A DNA stretch of 32,159 nucleotides from Terriglobia bacterium (GCA_020073385.1 JAIQFH010000069.1:1-32159); one strand, 5' to 3'. Counted from the stretch's first letter, positions 14,466-23,762 are shown. Notes: generated by a model from the sequence alone, not told the origin. A program made the numbers and translations.

Positions 14466-17153
14466 TTGGCCCGACCGGAAGATCGTCTCTACGACTACGG
14501 TGGCAGCTTTGGTGGCCCGATCGTCAAAGGAAAGACATTCTTCTTTGTCGCGTATGAGCGATATACGTTCGAGAACTACGGAACCGGTGGGATGACCGGC
14601 ACGGTTCCCTCCGCCGACTTCCTGAATGGAAATTTCAGCGCTCTGCTCGACACCACTCAGCAACTTGGCGTTGATGGCGCCAACAATCCTGTCTACAAAG
14701 GTGCGATCTTCGATCCGCAGACGGGCAACGTATTCGTCGGCAATCAGATTCCGACCACCAGCTTCAGCCCCATCTCGCAGCAGATCGTCGACATTTACAA
14801 GCAGCTCTACAAACCGGAGGTCTCCGGCCTCATCAGCAACAACGCCATGCCCGTCAACACGGCGGGCCCCTGGTTTCACATCACCGGACTCAGCACCAAG
14901 ATCGACCACGTCCTCAACAATAATCACCGCCTCTCCGGATCGTTCGTGTGGTCGGCAAATCCGCGTGTGTTAGCGGATCAGGGCGGCATCTGGGCCGCGG
15001 GCACCAAAGATGGAGGTCCATTCGCCAACGCCTTCAACCACCATGTCAACGCCCCATCTGTGCGGCTTAACCACACCTGGACCGTTAATCCGAGGGTGCT
15101 GAACATCGTGGCGTTTGGCTTCAACCGCTTCCACAATCCCAGCTCTGCGGTTTCGCAAAAAGGAAATTGGTCGAGCACCTTGGGTCTTGGAGATTGGGGA
15201 GCAGGGAACTTCCCCATCATTAAATTCCAGGGTGTCAATAGCGATCAGCACCGCACTGCGCCCGGCAGCCCCGACTTCATCGACGAGACCCAGTTGGGCA
15301 GCCAGTACAACGACTTCTATACCGCGAACACGTTCATCCTGAACGATAACCTTTCGTGGATGCGTGGCCGCCACGCCTTCAAGTTCGGCGCCGAGTTCCG
15401 TGCCCAGCAGTTCAACAGTCACGGGGACTACGGCGTCCCGAAGATCACCTTCGATCCCGCGCAAACGGCCGGCACCTACGGCGGCAACGCCGGATTCGGT
15501 TTCGCCAGCTTCCTGCTCGGACAAGCCAACCAGATGGAAATCAGCACGCCCAACAACACCTATGGACGCCGCAAGAGTTTCTCCGCTTACGCCTCCGACG
15601 ACATCAAGGTGACCTCCAAGCTCACCGTGAACGCCGACCTGCGCTGGGATTTCAACGGCAAATATCACGAGAAGTACGGCCGTTGGTCGAACTTCAATCC
15701 TACGCTGATGAACGCAACTCTCGATCTGCCCGGCGCACTCGAATTCGCTAATGGTGGAAGCGATTCCTTCGAGCGCAAGCAGTACTATCACAACTTCTCC
15801 GGGAACCTGGGCGCGGCCTACCAGCTAACGCCAAAGACTGTGGTTCGCGGTGCCTACTCCGTCTTTTACGTTCCGCTAAACCTCAATACTTGGGGAGCCG
15901 TCCCGTACGGATTCAATCCGGGTTTCGCCCCTTACAACCGGAACTTGTCTCCGTTCCAGTGGGACGCCGGATATCCCGGCACGCTGACCGCACCCACGAA
16001 AGACCCCAACTTCACGCAGTGGGGCATGGTCACTATCGATCCGCGCTCGCTGGAATTGGGCAACACGCAAGGCTGGAACGCTTCGGTGCAGCGTGAACTT
16101 ACGCACAGCATTGTCCTGGAAGCCAGCTTCATCCAGAATCGCGGCTATCACCTGGAGAGCGGATATTTGGCAGGAAATCAGCCGAGACTCTCGGATTATG
16201 CAGCTCTCTCGGATGCCGGTGGTTTGTGGAACTGGGTTCAGAAAGGCAACTGGTGGGGCTCTGGATGGGCATCAATTGCGCCATTCCCTGCGGTGGCTGC
16301 GACCTGGGGCCCGCAATTCTACGTAGGTTCGCCTCTGGGAAACTCTGACTACCAATCTATGCAGATCAGCGTCACCAAGCGCTCCTCCCACGGCCTTTCC
16401 ATGCAAGCCAGCTACAACCTCTCGCAGGCCCACGGAGACACCAGCGATTCCTTCTCCGAGCTCTGGTGGACTGGCCCGCTGCAGGACATCTACAACCTGC
16501 AACAGGAGCGGAAGGCGATTGCATCTTTCGACCAGACCCACATCGTCAAGGGTTACATCAACTATGAACTGCCCTTCGGCCGCAACAAGGCGTTCCTCGG
16601 AGGCGCGGGTACAGGCCTGAACGCGCTGGTGGGCGGATGGACCATCAGCTCGGCCTTCCACTACAACACCGGCACGCCGGAATCGATGCGTGCCAATGCC
16701 TGGTATCCGACGTACGGCGTCATCAGCAACGTCTATGCCAGTGTCGACCCAACCTGCAACCTGCATGTCGATAACAGCGTTGGAGTGGGCGGCCAGTACT
16801 TCAACACCGACTGCATCACCAACCCCCCTTACGGACACTTCGCTGCCGGTCCCGGATATCTGTCGCAACTCCGCAGCCCCGGATTCGCCAGCGAAGATCT
16901 GGGCTTGAACAAAGCGCTGGCGTTCGGTCCCGATGGCCGCTATCGCTTAAGCCTGAAATTTCAATTGTTCAACGCCTTCAATCGTCATGGCCTCGGCGGT
17001 CCGAACACAACTATCGGCGGTACCGTCGCCGATCCTTGGGACCTAAGCCCCTACCCAGCCCAGATACCTGCCTACGGCAAAGTCACGTGGCAGAACGTCT
17101 ACGGGTCACCGGGACCACGCTTTGGTCAGTTTGGTATGCGCTTCACGTTCTAG
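14466..17153 (+). CDS. Oar-like TonB-dependent outer-membrane receptor, N-terminus deleted
   Basis: The 895-residue frame begins inside the protein: 'RPEDRLYDYGGSFGGP' then 'KTFFFVAYE' is a motif normally several hundred residues in, at the end of the plug. Missing are the signal peptide, the carboxypeptidase-regulatory-like domain and most of the plug. The barrel is complete, with 'FKFGAEFR', 'GAAYQLTPKTVVRGAYSVFY', many aromatic strands, and the outer-membrane C-terminus ending 'FGMRFTF'. Such proteins import large carbohydrate-type ligands in Acidobacteriota (family inference). The TTG is only the first in-frame start after the junction with the LacI fragment and has no convincing ribosome site. 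It is probably nonfunctional. Confidence 0.88.
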   Translation: MARPEDRLYDYGGSFGGPIVKGKTFFFVAYERYTFENYGTGGMTGTVPSADFLNGNFSALLDTTQQLGVDGANNPVYKGAIFDPQTGNVFVGNQIPTTSFSPISQQIVDIYKQLYKPEVSGLISNNAMPVNTAGPWFHITGLSTKIDHVLNNNHRLSGSFVWSANPRVLADQGGIWAAGTKDGGPFANAFNHHVNAPSVRLNHTWTVNPRVLNIVAFGFNRFHNPSSAVSQKGNWSSTLGLGDWGAGNFPIIKFQGVNSDQHRTAPGSPDFIDETQLGSQYNDFYTANTFILNDNLSWMRGRHAFKFGAEFRAQQFNSHGDYGVPKITFDPAQTAGTYGGNAGFGFASFLLGQANQMEISTPNNTYGRRKSFSAYASDDIKVTSKLTVNADLRWDFNGKYHEKYGRWSNFNPTLMNATLDLPGALEFANGGSDSFERKQYYHNFSGNLGAAYQLTPKTVVRGAYSVFYVPLNLNTWGAVPYGFNPGFAPYNRNLSPFQWDAGYPGTLTAPTKDPNFTQWGMVTIDPRSLELGNTQGWNASVQRELTHSIVLEASFIQNRGYHLESGYLAGNQPRLSDYAALSDAGGLWNWVQKGNWWGSGWASIAPFPAVAATWGPQFYVGSPLGNSDYQSMQISVTKRSSHGLSMQASYNLSQAHGDTSDSFSELWWTGPLQDIYNLQQERKAIASFDQTHIVKGYINYELPFGRNKAFLGGAGTGLNALVGGWTISSAFHYNTGTPESMRANAWYPTYGVISNVYASVDPTCNLHVDNSVGVGGQYFNTDCITNPPYGHFAAGPGYLSQLRSPGFASEDLGLNKALAFGPDGRYRLSLKFQLFNAFNRHGLGGPNTTIGGTVADPWDLSPYPAQIPAYGKVTWQNVYGSPGPRFGQFGMRFTF

Positions 17154-17170
17154 CCTAGTAGCAAGAAACT

Positions 17171-17202
17171 GGGCAGCCGTTCATCGGCTGCCCATATTTA
17201 TT
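17171..17202 (+). terminator. Hairpin terminator after the TonB receptor
   Basis: GGGCAGCC (17171-17178) pairs with GGCTGCCC (17186-17193), an 8-bp stem with a seven-base loop, followed by ATATTTATT. It starts 17 bases after the receptor stop codon. Confidence 0.7.
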
Positions 17203-17266
17203 CAATGCTGGAAGTTATTTCACGCATCGCTTCTCTCAAGGCCGAGCTGATTCCCGTACCAGGCGA

Positions 17267-17737
17267 TCATTGTTGCTGGGCAAGGGCGGCGGTAAGAATG
17301 GTCGATTCCATCATCTGCTTCCAACCGGCTTCGCCCAGGACTCTCCGCAACTGCTTCTGGGCTGATTGCCAGTAGTGCATCGCACTCAGGTATTTACGTC
17401 TTCCTTCTGCGGTTAGCGTCAATCGGACCTGTCGCCTGTCTTTACCGGGTTTCGTCTGAATCCATCCTTTGCTTCGCAGCAACGCCAGCGTGCGCGTAAG
17501 AGTCGTGCTGTCAAGCCCAAGCAGGTCCCCCAAAGCACCCTGCGAGATGTTTCCAACGCGCGTCAGGGCCTGCAGCAGGGTAAACTGCGTCGCCTTGATG
17601 CCGGCCGGCTGCAGTTCCTGATCGTATCGCTGGGTCACGATGCGGGCAGCGCGGCGAAGATTCGCACAAGCACATGGCAAGGAAACGATCCCGCCTTGAG
17701 GCTTCAATCCAGGCTGTTTCATAGTATGTATATACAT
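17267..17737 (-). CDS. MarR-family transcriptional regulator
   Basis: This encodes about 156 residues with the MarR winged helix: 'ATQFTLLQALTRVGNISQGA', 'LGDLLGLDSTTLTRTLALL', and the wing 'DRRQVRLTLTAEGRRK'. An N-terminal 'CACANLRRAARIVTQRYD' may hold redox-active cysteines. The ATG at 17737 is chosen because GAGGAGG lies eight bases upstream; ATGs at 17758 and 17722 are less well placed. It is divergent from the YCII-like operon, and its start codon lies inside a perfect palindrome (17726-17737). A similar sequence lies in front of the divergent operon, so it probably represses itself and its neighbours. Confidence 0.88.
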   Translation of the reverse strand: MYIHTMKQPGLKPQGGIVSLPCACANLRRAARIVTQRYDQELQPAGIKATQFTLLQALTRVGNISQGALGDLLGLDSTTLTRTLALLRSKGWIQTKPGKDRRQVRLTLTAEGRRKYLSAMHYWQSAQKQLRRVLGEAGWKQMMESTILTAALAQQQ

Positions 17738-17792
17738 CGATCTCGCCTCCTCTGGCAAATATTCCTGCGCATCCTATTACATGCATATACAT
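17726..17792. promoter_or_regulatory. Divergent promoter region with paired MarR operator candidates
   Basis: ATGTATATACAT (17726-17737) is a perfect 12-bp palindrome over the marR start. ATGCATATACAT (17781-17792), one base different, lies 25 bases before the start of the YCII-like gene. The two sites are 55 bases apart and likely bind the adjacent MarR protein. Confidence 0.65.
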
Positions 17793-17817
17793 CTAGTTTT
17801 TAGAAGAGGAGGACCCC

Positions 17818-18153
17818 ATGAACTACCTGGTTCAATTGAAACTCGCCAGCCGACCCGACACTCCACAAGAGGGCATCGTATTCATCGAGCAGTTCATCCT
17901 GCCGACGTTGGAACTGTGCAAGAGGCTGGAGGAGGAGAAAAAGATCGTCGCCGGAGGGCCGCTGAGCGGAGCCATTGCTCTCTCCTTGATAGTGAGCGCC
18001 GAATCCGTACAGGAACTGGACGATCTCATCACCAGTCTACCGGTCTGGCCGCGAATGGAAACCACGGTCACGCCGCTCACTACCTTCGACTTCCGCATAC
18101 AGGCGGTTCGCACCCGGCTCGAACAACTGAAGAGCCAAGGAGGCGCCCGATGA
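17818..18153 (+). CDS. YCII-like / muconolactone-isomerase-like small protein
   Basis: This encodes 111 residues with a ferredoxin-like alpha-beta sandwich pattern: N-terminal strand 'MNYLVQLKLA', long helix 'EQFILPTLELCKRLEEE', 'KIVAGGPLSG', strand 'AIALSLIVSAES', helix 'VQELDDLI', and 'LPVWPRMETTVTPLTTFDFR'. This fits the YCII-related/dimeric alpha-beta barrel group found in oxidative degradation and stress operons. AGGAGG lies five bases before the ATG. Its stop overlaps the start of the next gene by four bases. It is probably controlled by the divergent MarR regulator. The enzymatic role is unknown. Confidence 0.72.
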   Translation: MNYLVQLKLASRPDTPQEGIVFIEQFILPTLELCKRLEEEKKIVAGGPLSGAIALSLIVSAESVQELDDLITSLPVWPRMETTVTPLTTFDFRIQAVRTRLEQLKSQGGAR

Positions 18154-18662
18154 ATGCTCTTGCGCTATTTGGAGCCAGCATTCTGGCGAGCTCTGTGAGC
18201 TCCACGGTCGCGGCTCGACTCTTCGCGTGGCCGCGTCTTCGGAACACCGATCCCAATCGCGCGCTCACTTTGTTGGTCGCGCCTCACATGTTTCTGCGCT
18301 TCCTCGGGCTGAGCTTTCTGGTGCCGGGAGTTGTTTCTCCGTTGCTGCAGGCTGGATTCGCGATCCCCGGAGCCTACGGCGACTTCATCGCCGGCATCCT
18401 TGCGATCGTGGCCACAATCGCGCTCGTGAACCGCGCATCGTGGGCCACCAAGAGCGTATGGCTGTTCAACATGTGGGGCGCTGCAGACTTTCTATTCGCT
18501 TTCTATGAGGGCGGACAGGTCGGGATTCAGCCTGGGATGCTCGGAGCGGCATTCTTCATCGTGACTGCGGTCGTGCCACCACTCTTGGTCACGCACGTCC
18601 TGATCTTCCGGTTGCTCATGCGGCGGCAAGCCGCAAGCGAACCCGGTCGAAGCCACGACTAG
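18150..18662 (+). CDS. Small multi-pass membrane protein
   Basis: This encodes 170 residues with about four to five hydrophobic segments: 3-25, 43-70 (with 'MFLRFLGLSFLVPGVVSPLL'), 75-93, 101-115 and 125-152. It has no catalytic motif. The start forms an ATGA overlap with the YCII-like gene, so the two are translationally coupled. It resembles small uncharacterised membrane proteins of MarR-controlled operons, and a role in tolerance to a small molecule is only a guess. The C-terminus is basic and cytoplasmic by the positive-inside rule. Confidence 0.75.
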   Translation: MNALALFGASILASSVSSTVAARLFAWPRLRNTDPNRALTLLVAPHMFLRFLGLSFLVPGVVSPLLQAGFAIPGAYGDFIAGILAIVATIALVNRASWATKSVWLFNMWGAADFLFAFYEGGQVGIQPGMLGAAFFIVTAVVPPLLVTHVLIFRLLMRRQAASEPGRSHD

Positions 18663-19040
18663 TGGACTGTCACGCAGAAAGCGTTAGTGATGGAAACGCG
18701 GTCCTAAATTCAACAAACTCAACCACGGTAAAGGCATTTTGCTTTTCTCCGCGCTTTCTGCGAGCCTTCTCGGCGACTTCCGCGATCCAAGCCTTTGTTT
18801 TCCCAGGCTGACCAAAATCCCAAAACGCAGAGGCCGCCGAGAAACCCCGCCGAGTTCGCGGAGAAAGGCTATCTGACTACATGGCACCTTCTGCAACAAA
18901 CCCAACCGCTCGAACCTCGTGACGAAATCGTCGCGATAGGGCACTCGAACATGGGGAACTGCCAAGTTGGCAAGTACAGCAACTTTTGTAAATGGATTTC
19001 CACTCGCCAGATTCCAACCGACTTGCTGCGAGCATTTGCA
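18663..19040. other. Gene-free region between convergent genes, with a split inverted repeat
   Basis: No supported gene is present. The region lies between the ends of the membrane protein gene and the leftward efflux gene. It holds an inverted repeat whose outer arms are TTTCTCCGCG (18744-18753) and CGCGGAGAAA (18857-18866), with a second conserved block (TTCTCGGCG and its complement) inside each arm. It could fold into a long, imperfect hairpin of about 120 bases. It looks like a dispersed intergenic repeat and may also stop transcription from both sides. Confidence 0.5.
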
Positions 19041-22000
19041 TCAGGCTTGGGTGAGGACTGGCTGCTCCGTGCGCGACTTGCGTTTGCGCAACGATCTTAG
19101 CCAGTTCTGGAACGAATCCATATAGGTATAGAAAACAGGGGTGATGTAGAGCGTCAGAAGCTGGGAGAAAACCAGCCCGCCGACTACGGCCAGGCCGAGC
19201 GGACGCCGCGACTCCGCGCCTGCGCCGAGGCCCAGAGCGATCGGCAACGTACCCATGAGGGCGGCCATAGTCGTCATCATGATGGGGCGGAAGCGCCGCA
19301 GTGCCCCTTCGTAGATCGCTACCTGGGCACTCTCGCCCGTGGACCGCTGCTTGTCGAGAGCCACGTCAATCATCATGATGGCGTTCTTCTTCACGATGCC
19401 AACCAGCATGATGATTCCGACAAAAGCGTAGAGGTTGAGGTCAACCCGGAACAGGAGAAGCGTGAGCAGGGCTCCGAGGCCGGCCGACGGCAAGCCTGAC
19501 AAGATGGTGATGGGGTGGATGAAGCTCTCGTAAAGGATCCCCAGAACGATGTAAATAACAAGGATCGCCATCGCTAGCAACGTGCCCAATCCTGAAACAG
19601 AGGACCGGAATGCCTGCGCCGTACCTTGGAAGCTGGTGCTGATGGTCGAGGGCAAAATCTGTTGCGCCTGTTTGTTGACGGCATCAACTGCGTCGCCCAA
19701 TGAGACTCCAGGACGCAGATTGAAGGAGACGGTGACGGCCGGCAGCTGGCCAAGATGATTGATGGTGAGCGGACCAACATTGTAAGTGAGCTTGGCAACG
19801 GCATCGAGCGGAACTAACTGACCGGTCGATGAGTGAACGTAGAGCAGCGAGAGCAGCGAAGGATCAAGCTGATACTGATCTTCGGTCTCGGTGATCACAC
19901 GATATGCATTGTTTGGCGCATATATTGTCGATACCTGCCGTTGGCTGTAGGCCGTATTGAGTGCATCCTCGATTTGACTTGCCGTGATACCAAGGGCAGA
20001 TGCTTTGTCCCGATCGATTTGGACGTTGACCTGGGGGTTCTTGATCTGCAGATCACTGGTCACGTCCTGAAGCAGCGCCCGTAACCTGGCGTCTGTACGC
20101 ATAACATTTTCGAACTTCGGGGCAAAATCGTAGAGTTCGTGCGTGTCAGGATCCTGGAGCGTGAACTGGTACTGGCTCTTGGTCAAGTAGCCGCCAATGC
20201 GAATCGGTGGCATTACCTGAGGATAGGCGGTGATTCCCGGAACCTGCGATAGGAGGGGTCGCAACTCCTGAGCCAGCTTCATCGCCGACTCGCGTGTTTG
20301 CCGCGGCTTGAGGCGGATGAACATGCGGCCCGCGTTTCCACTGGCCGCTGTGGACATAAAGGAGTCGACCCAGGGTTGATTCATCACGATGTGCGTAAGT
20401 GCCAACTGGTGCTGCACCATGCTGTCGAAGGAAATCCCCTGCGCGCCTTCGGTGAAGACAAAGATCTGGCCTGTATCCTCATCCGGCAAGAAACCCTTGG
20501 GCGTAATCAGAAAGAGATAGACGGTGACAACGAGCACTGCACCCGACACCAACATCGTGGTCGCGCGATATTTCAGCGTCCCTCGCAGTGTGCGGTCGTA
20601 GAGCCGGTACATCCCATCGAAGAAACGTTCGGAGGCGCCATAAAGCCTGCCGTGGTGTTGTTCGCGAGGGGGGCGCAGGAACCGGCTGCAGAGCATCGGC
20701 GTTAAGCTGAGCGACACCAGACCTGAGACCAGGATGGTAACCGTGATAGTGACGGCGAACTCGTGGAGCAGGCGGCCCACAATTCCGCTCATGAACAGGA
20801 CAGGGATGAAGACCGCAGCCAGCGACAGGGTCATAGAGATGATGGTGAAGCCGATCTCCTTGGCACCCTTGAAGGCGGCGTCCATTGGGGGCTCGCCCAT
20901 CTCCATATGGCGGACGATATTCTCGAGCATGACGATGGCGTCATCCACCACGAATCCCACCGAGAGCGTCAGCGCCATCAAAGAGAGATTGTCGAGCGAG
21001 TAACCGAGCACGTACATCACGGCGAATGTGCCCACAATCGACATCGGCAGTGCCATGCTCGGGATGGTGGTCGCCGAGAGATTACGCAAGAAAAGGAAGA
21101 TGACGAGAATTACCAATCCCAACGCCAGTAGGAGCGTGAACTTCACATCAGTGACCGAGTCGCGAATCGATGCCGAACGGTCATACAGGATCTCCAGATT
21201 GACCGCTGGCGGCATCTGCTTGCGGAAGATGGGCAGCAGTTGCTTGATCGAATCCACTACTTCGACAGTGTTGGTGCCGGGCTGGCGCTGAATAGCCAAG
21301 ACGATGGCGCGACGGAGCCCGCCCTTGGCGTCGTAGAACCAGCTGGCAGTCTTGTCGACCTCGACGCCATCTACTACTTGACCGAGGTCCTTCAAGCGAA
21401 CCGGAGAGCCATTCCGGTAGGCCACGATAAGAGGCCCGTAGTCGGCAGCTTTCGTCAACTGTCCGTTGGCCTGCACTACGAACGCGCGGTGTTTGCCATA
21501 CAAAGTCCCTGTCGGTTGGTTCACATTGCCGGCTGCGATGGCGTTGGTTACGTCATCGGTGCCGATCTGTCGGGTGGCCAGTGCCTTGGGATCGAGCTTG
21601 ACGTGGACGGCATACTTCTGCGAGCCGTAAACGTTGACCTGCGCCACACCATTAATCATCGAGACACGCTGGGCGATGAGGGTCTCGGCGTATTCATCTA
21701 CATCAGAGAGGCGCAGGGTCGGAGAGCTCAAAGCCAAAAAGAGGATGGGCGAATCTGCCGGGTTGACCTTCTGGTAAGAAGGAGGGTACGGCATATTTTG
21801 CGGCAGGTCCCGCCCAGCCTTGGCAATCATGGAGTTCACATCTTGGGCGGCCGCATCCAGATTGCGGCTCAGGCTGAACTGCAGCGTGATCTGAGTTGAG
21901 CCTTGTGCGCTGGTCGAAGTCATCGAGTCCAGGCCGGCGATGGTGGAGAACTGCTTCTCCAGGGGCATCGCCACCGCGGATGCCATGGTGTCGGGTGTGG

Positions 22001-22160
22001 CGCCGGGCAAGCTGGCTGAGACCATGATTGTAGGGAAGTCGACGTTGGGCAGGTCGCTAACCGGCAGCAGCCTATACCCCATGACGCCAAAGAGCAGAAT
22101 CGCCAACATGACCAGCGTGGTCATGACCGGACGTTTGATAAAGAGTTCAGCTACGCTCAT
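19041..22160 (-). CDS. RND multidrug efflux permease, MdtB/MdtC-like (HAE1 family)
   Basis: This encodes 1039 residues, full length for an AcrB-type inner-membrane trimer that exports drugs using the proton gradient. It starts 'MSVAELFIKRPVMTTLVML' with the first membrane helix. The transmembrane-4 Asp pair is in 'GFVVDDAIVMLENI' and the relay Lys in 'GIVKKNAIMMIDVALD'; 'NLSLMALTLSVGF' and two large periplasmic loops are present. It resembles MdtB/C more than AcrB. Its start overlaps the stop of the adaptor gene by four bases (ATGA), so the two form one leftward operon. No outer-membrane TolC-type gene is in the window. Confidence 0.95.
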   Translation of the reverse strand: MSVAELFIKRPVMTTLVMLAILLFGVMGYRLLPVSDLPNVDFPTIMVSASLPGATPDTMASAVAMPLEKQFSTIAGLDSMTSTSAQGSTQITLQFSLSRNLDAAAQDVNSMIAKAGRDLPQNMPYPPSYQKVNPADSPILFLALSSPTLRLSDVDEYAETLIAQRVSMINGVAQVNVYGSQKYAVHVKLDPKALATRQIGTDDVTNAIAAGNVNQPTGTLYGKHRAFVVQANGQLTKAADYGPLIVAYRNGSPVRLKDLGQVVDGVEVDKTASWFYDAKGGLRRAIVLAIQRQPGTNTVEVVDSIKQLLPIFRKQMPPAVNLEILYDRSASIRDSVTDVKFTLLLALGLVILVIFLFLRNLSATTIPSMALPMSIVGTFAVMYVLGYSLDNLSLMALTLSVGFVVDDAIVMLENIVRHMEMGEPPMDAAFKGAKEIGFTIISMTLSLAAVFIPVLFMSGIVGRLLHEFAVTITVTILVSGLVSLSLTPMLCSRFLRPPREQHHGRLYGASERFFDGMYRLYDRTLRGTLKYRATTMLVSGAVLVVTVYLFLITPKGFLPDEDTGQIFVFTEGAQGISFDSMVQHQLALTHIVMNQPWVDSFMSTAASGNAGRMFIRLKPRQTRESAMKLAQELRPLLSQVPGITAYPQVMPPIRIGGYLTKSQYQFTLQDPDTHELYDFAPKFENVMRTDARLRALLQDVTSDLQIKNPQVNVQIDRDKASALGITASQIEDALNTAYSQRQVSTIYAPNNAYRVITETEDQYQLDPSLLSLLYVHSSTGQLVPLDAVAKLTYNVGPLTINHLGQLPAVTVSFNLRPGVSLGDAVDAVNKQAQQILPSTISTSFQGTAQAFRSSVSGLGTLLAMAILVIYIVLGILYESFIHPITILSGLPSAGLGALLTLLLFRVDLNLYAFVGIIMLVGIVKKNAIMMIDVALDKQRSTGESAQVAIYEGALRRFRPIMMTTMAALMGTLPIALGLGAGAESRRPLGLAVVGGLVFSQLLTLYITPVFYTYMDSFQNWLRSLRKRKSRTEQPVLTQA

Positions 22161-23371
22161 GATTGCGGCTCATGTTCGCGAATCGGATAAGCAAGACGTG
22201 CCGTCGGCTTTCCGTCGCCGCCGGCCACCGATTGAGGAGCAAGCCCGGACTTGATGCTCACCTTTGAGCCGGGGACCAATCGAAGTTGGCCATCGGTGAC
22301 TACGCGCTCACCAGCGGCTAAGCCGGCATCAACTACTGCCTCGCCGGCGCTCGTCCGGTTGACTCTGATTGGCCGCGCCTCGACGGTTGAATCAGGCTTG
22401 ATCACAAACACGAATTGGCCTTCTTGGCCGTTTTGAACGGCTTGAGTGGGCACAACCACGGCATGCGGCTGGGTGTGCAGAACCAATGTGACGTTCACGA
22501 ACTGACCGGGCCACAGACGACGATCGGTGTTGGCGAACTCGCCTTTCAGCTTGATCGTGCCGGTCGCAGCATCGACGGTGTTGTCGATGAAGCTGAGCTT
22601 GCCGACTGCGGGACGACTGTCGCCCTGAATGGCGGCCTGGACGGCCAATTTACCGGCGGTGGAGAATCGCTTGATCTCGGCCAGGTATTGCTCAGGCACT
22701 GTGAAAGCAACCCGGATAGGCTCCACTTGGTTGATGTTGACCAAAAAGGGCGTGTCATTGGCCTTAATCATATTGCCCTGGTGAATCATGAGTGTCCCAG
22801 TTCGGCCGCTTATCGGAGAATAGATGGAGCAGTAGATGAGCTGCACGCGTGCGTTCTCTACCGCTGCCTTGTCGGCTTGCACGGCGGCGTCGAGGGCCTC
22901 GGCATTGGATTGCGTCTGGTCATATTGCTGCTGTGATATCACGCCACCCTTGTAGAGCGTGCCGTAGCGTTCAGCATCCAAATGCGCGAGTTTGGCCTGT
23001 GCGATATCGTGCTCCAGGTTCGCCTCTTGCTTCTTCAACTCAGCTTCGAATGGCCGCTTGTCGAGGGTGAACAGCAGGTCCCCTTTTCTTACATCTGTCC
23101 CCTCTAGGAAGTAGACGCCGGTTAGCTCGCCGGTGACCTGCGTCTTTACCGAAACGGCCGAGTACGCCTCGACGGAACCGATGGCCTGCAACTGCACGGG
23201 CATATCTTTTTGCGCGACAGTAGCAGCCAATATGGGGACCACCGGAGATGTGGGAGCCGTTGCTGTTCCTCCGGAACAAGCCGTCAGCAAAGCGCAGGCC
23301 GCGAGGCCCAGGGACAGACTCAGCCCCATGGGCGTGCGGTTCGAAAGGAAAACAGGAAGATGTCGCAACAC
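22157..23371 (-). CDS. RND efflux periplasmic adaptor lipoprotein, MdtA-like
   Basis: This encodes 404 residues. A lipoprotein signal ends with lipobox LTAC (Cys 32). It then has the adaptor layout: barrel-sandwich half 'YSAVSVKTQVTGELTGVYF', 'EGTDVRKGDLLFTLDKRPFE', a coiled-coil hairpin (about 100-160), second half 'IYSPISGRTGTL', the beta-barrel 'VEPIRVAFTVPEQYL', and a membrane-proximal domain ending near 'VTDGQLRLVPGSKV'. It bridges the permease and an outer-membrane channel. It is the first gene of the operon; a CRP-type palindrome lies about 84 bases upstream (23455-23470). An internal ATG at codon 15 is an alternative start. Confidence 0.93.
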   Translation of the reverse strand: MLRHLPVFLSNRTPMGLSLSLGLAACALLTACSGGTATAPTSPVVPILAATVAQKDMPVQLQAIGSVEAYSAVSVKTQVTGELTGVYFLEGTDVRKGDLLFTLDKRPFEAELKKQEANLEHDIAQAKLAHLDAERYGTLYKGGVISQQQYDQTQSNAEALDAAVQADKAAVENARVQLIYCSIYSPISGRTGTLMIHQGNMIKANDTPFLVNINQVEPIRVAFTVPEQYLAEIKRFSTAGKLAVQAAIQGDSRPAVGKLSFIDNTVDAATGTIKLKGEFANTDRRLWPGQFVNVTLVLHTQPHAVVVPTQAVQNGQEGQFVFVIKPDSTVEARPIRVNRTSAGEAVVDAGLAAGERVVTDGQLRLVPGSKVSIKSGLAPQSVAGGDGKPTARLAYPIREHEPQS

Positions 23372-23454
23372 AGTTCGACTCCTGAACTGCGCGATGATCT
23401 TTCACCGCGATTTTCAAAACCACAGTTAGCATACGGACCAAGAGGCCCACTGTG

Positions 23455-23470
23455 TGTGACTAGGATCACG
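23455..23470. promoter_or_regulatory. CRP/FNR-type site 1 (one mismatch)
   Basis: TGTGA-N6-TCACG lies 84 bases upstream of the efflux adaptor start. It differs at one base from the symmetric CRP consensus TGTGA-N6-TCACA. It is the nearest of three such sites to the efflux operon. Confidence 0.45.
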
Positions 23471-23637
23471 GCGGTCTGTGAAGCGCTGCGCTTGTTAACC
23501 GGAAAGTCTTTCCAACGCTGGCTCGGGTCAGGAAGACGAATTTGCTCTAACACCAGCGCTTCGCCAACTCGGCACCGATAAACGCCCTAATGTCAACTAG
23601 TTTGGCGGAATACGCCTCTTGAGAGCGAGTTCGGTGT

Positions 23638-23653
23638 TGTGAGAGACGTCACA
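23638..23653. promoter_or_regulatory. CRP/FNR-type site 2 (perfect half-sites)
   Basis: TGTGA-GAGACG-TCACA, extended to TTGTGA/TCACAA arms. It lies midway between the divergent efflux and arginine operons. A further short palindrome (CACAATTTGTG) overlaps its right arm. Confidence 0.5.
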
Positions 23654-23686
23654 ATTTGTGGCGCGGAATTCCCATGACGGTACACG

Positions 23687-23740
23687 GGGCCTAAAGGCCC
23701 TGCTTTTCTTGCACGCTGAACGCGGCCCTTAAGGGGCCGC
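23687..23740. other. Pair of GC-rich hairpins in the divergent intergenic region
   Basis: GGGCC-TAAA-GGCCC (23687-23700) is followed by TGCTTTTCTT, and GCGGCCC-TTAAG-GGGCCGC (23722-23740) by TCTTCC. The first resembles a weak rightward terminator; together they could form an attenuator-like leader for the arginine operon. No gene is seen in 23372-23922. Confidence 0.4.
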
Positions 23741-23762
23741 TCTTCCACGGTACTACCAACAG

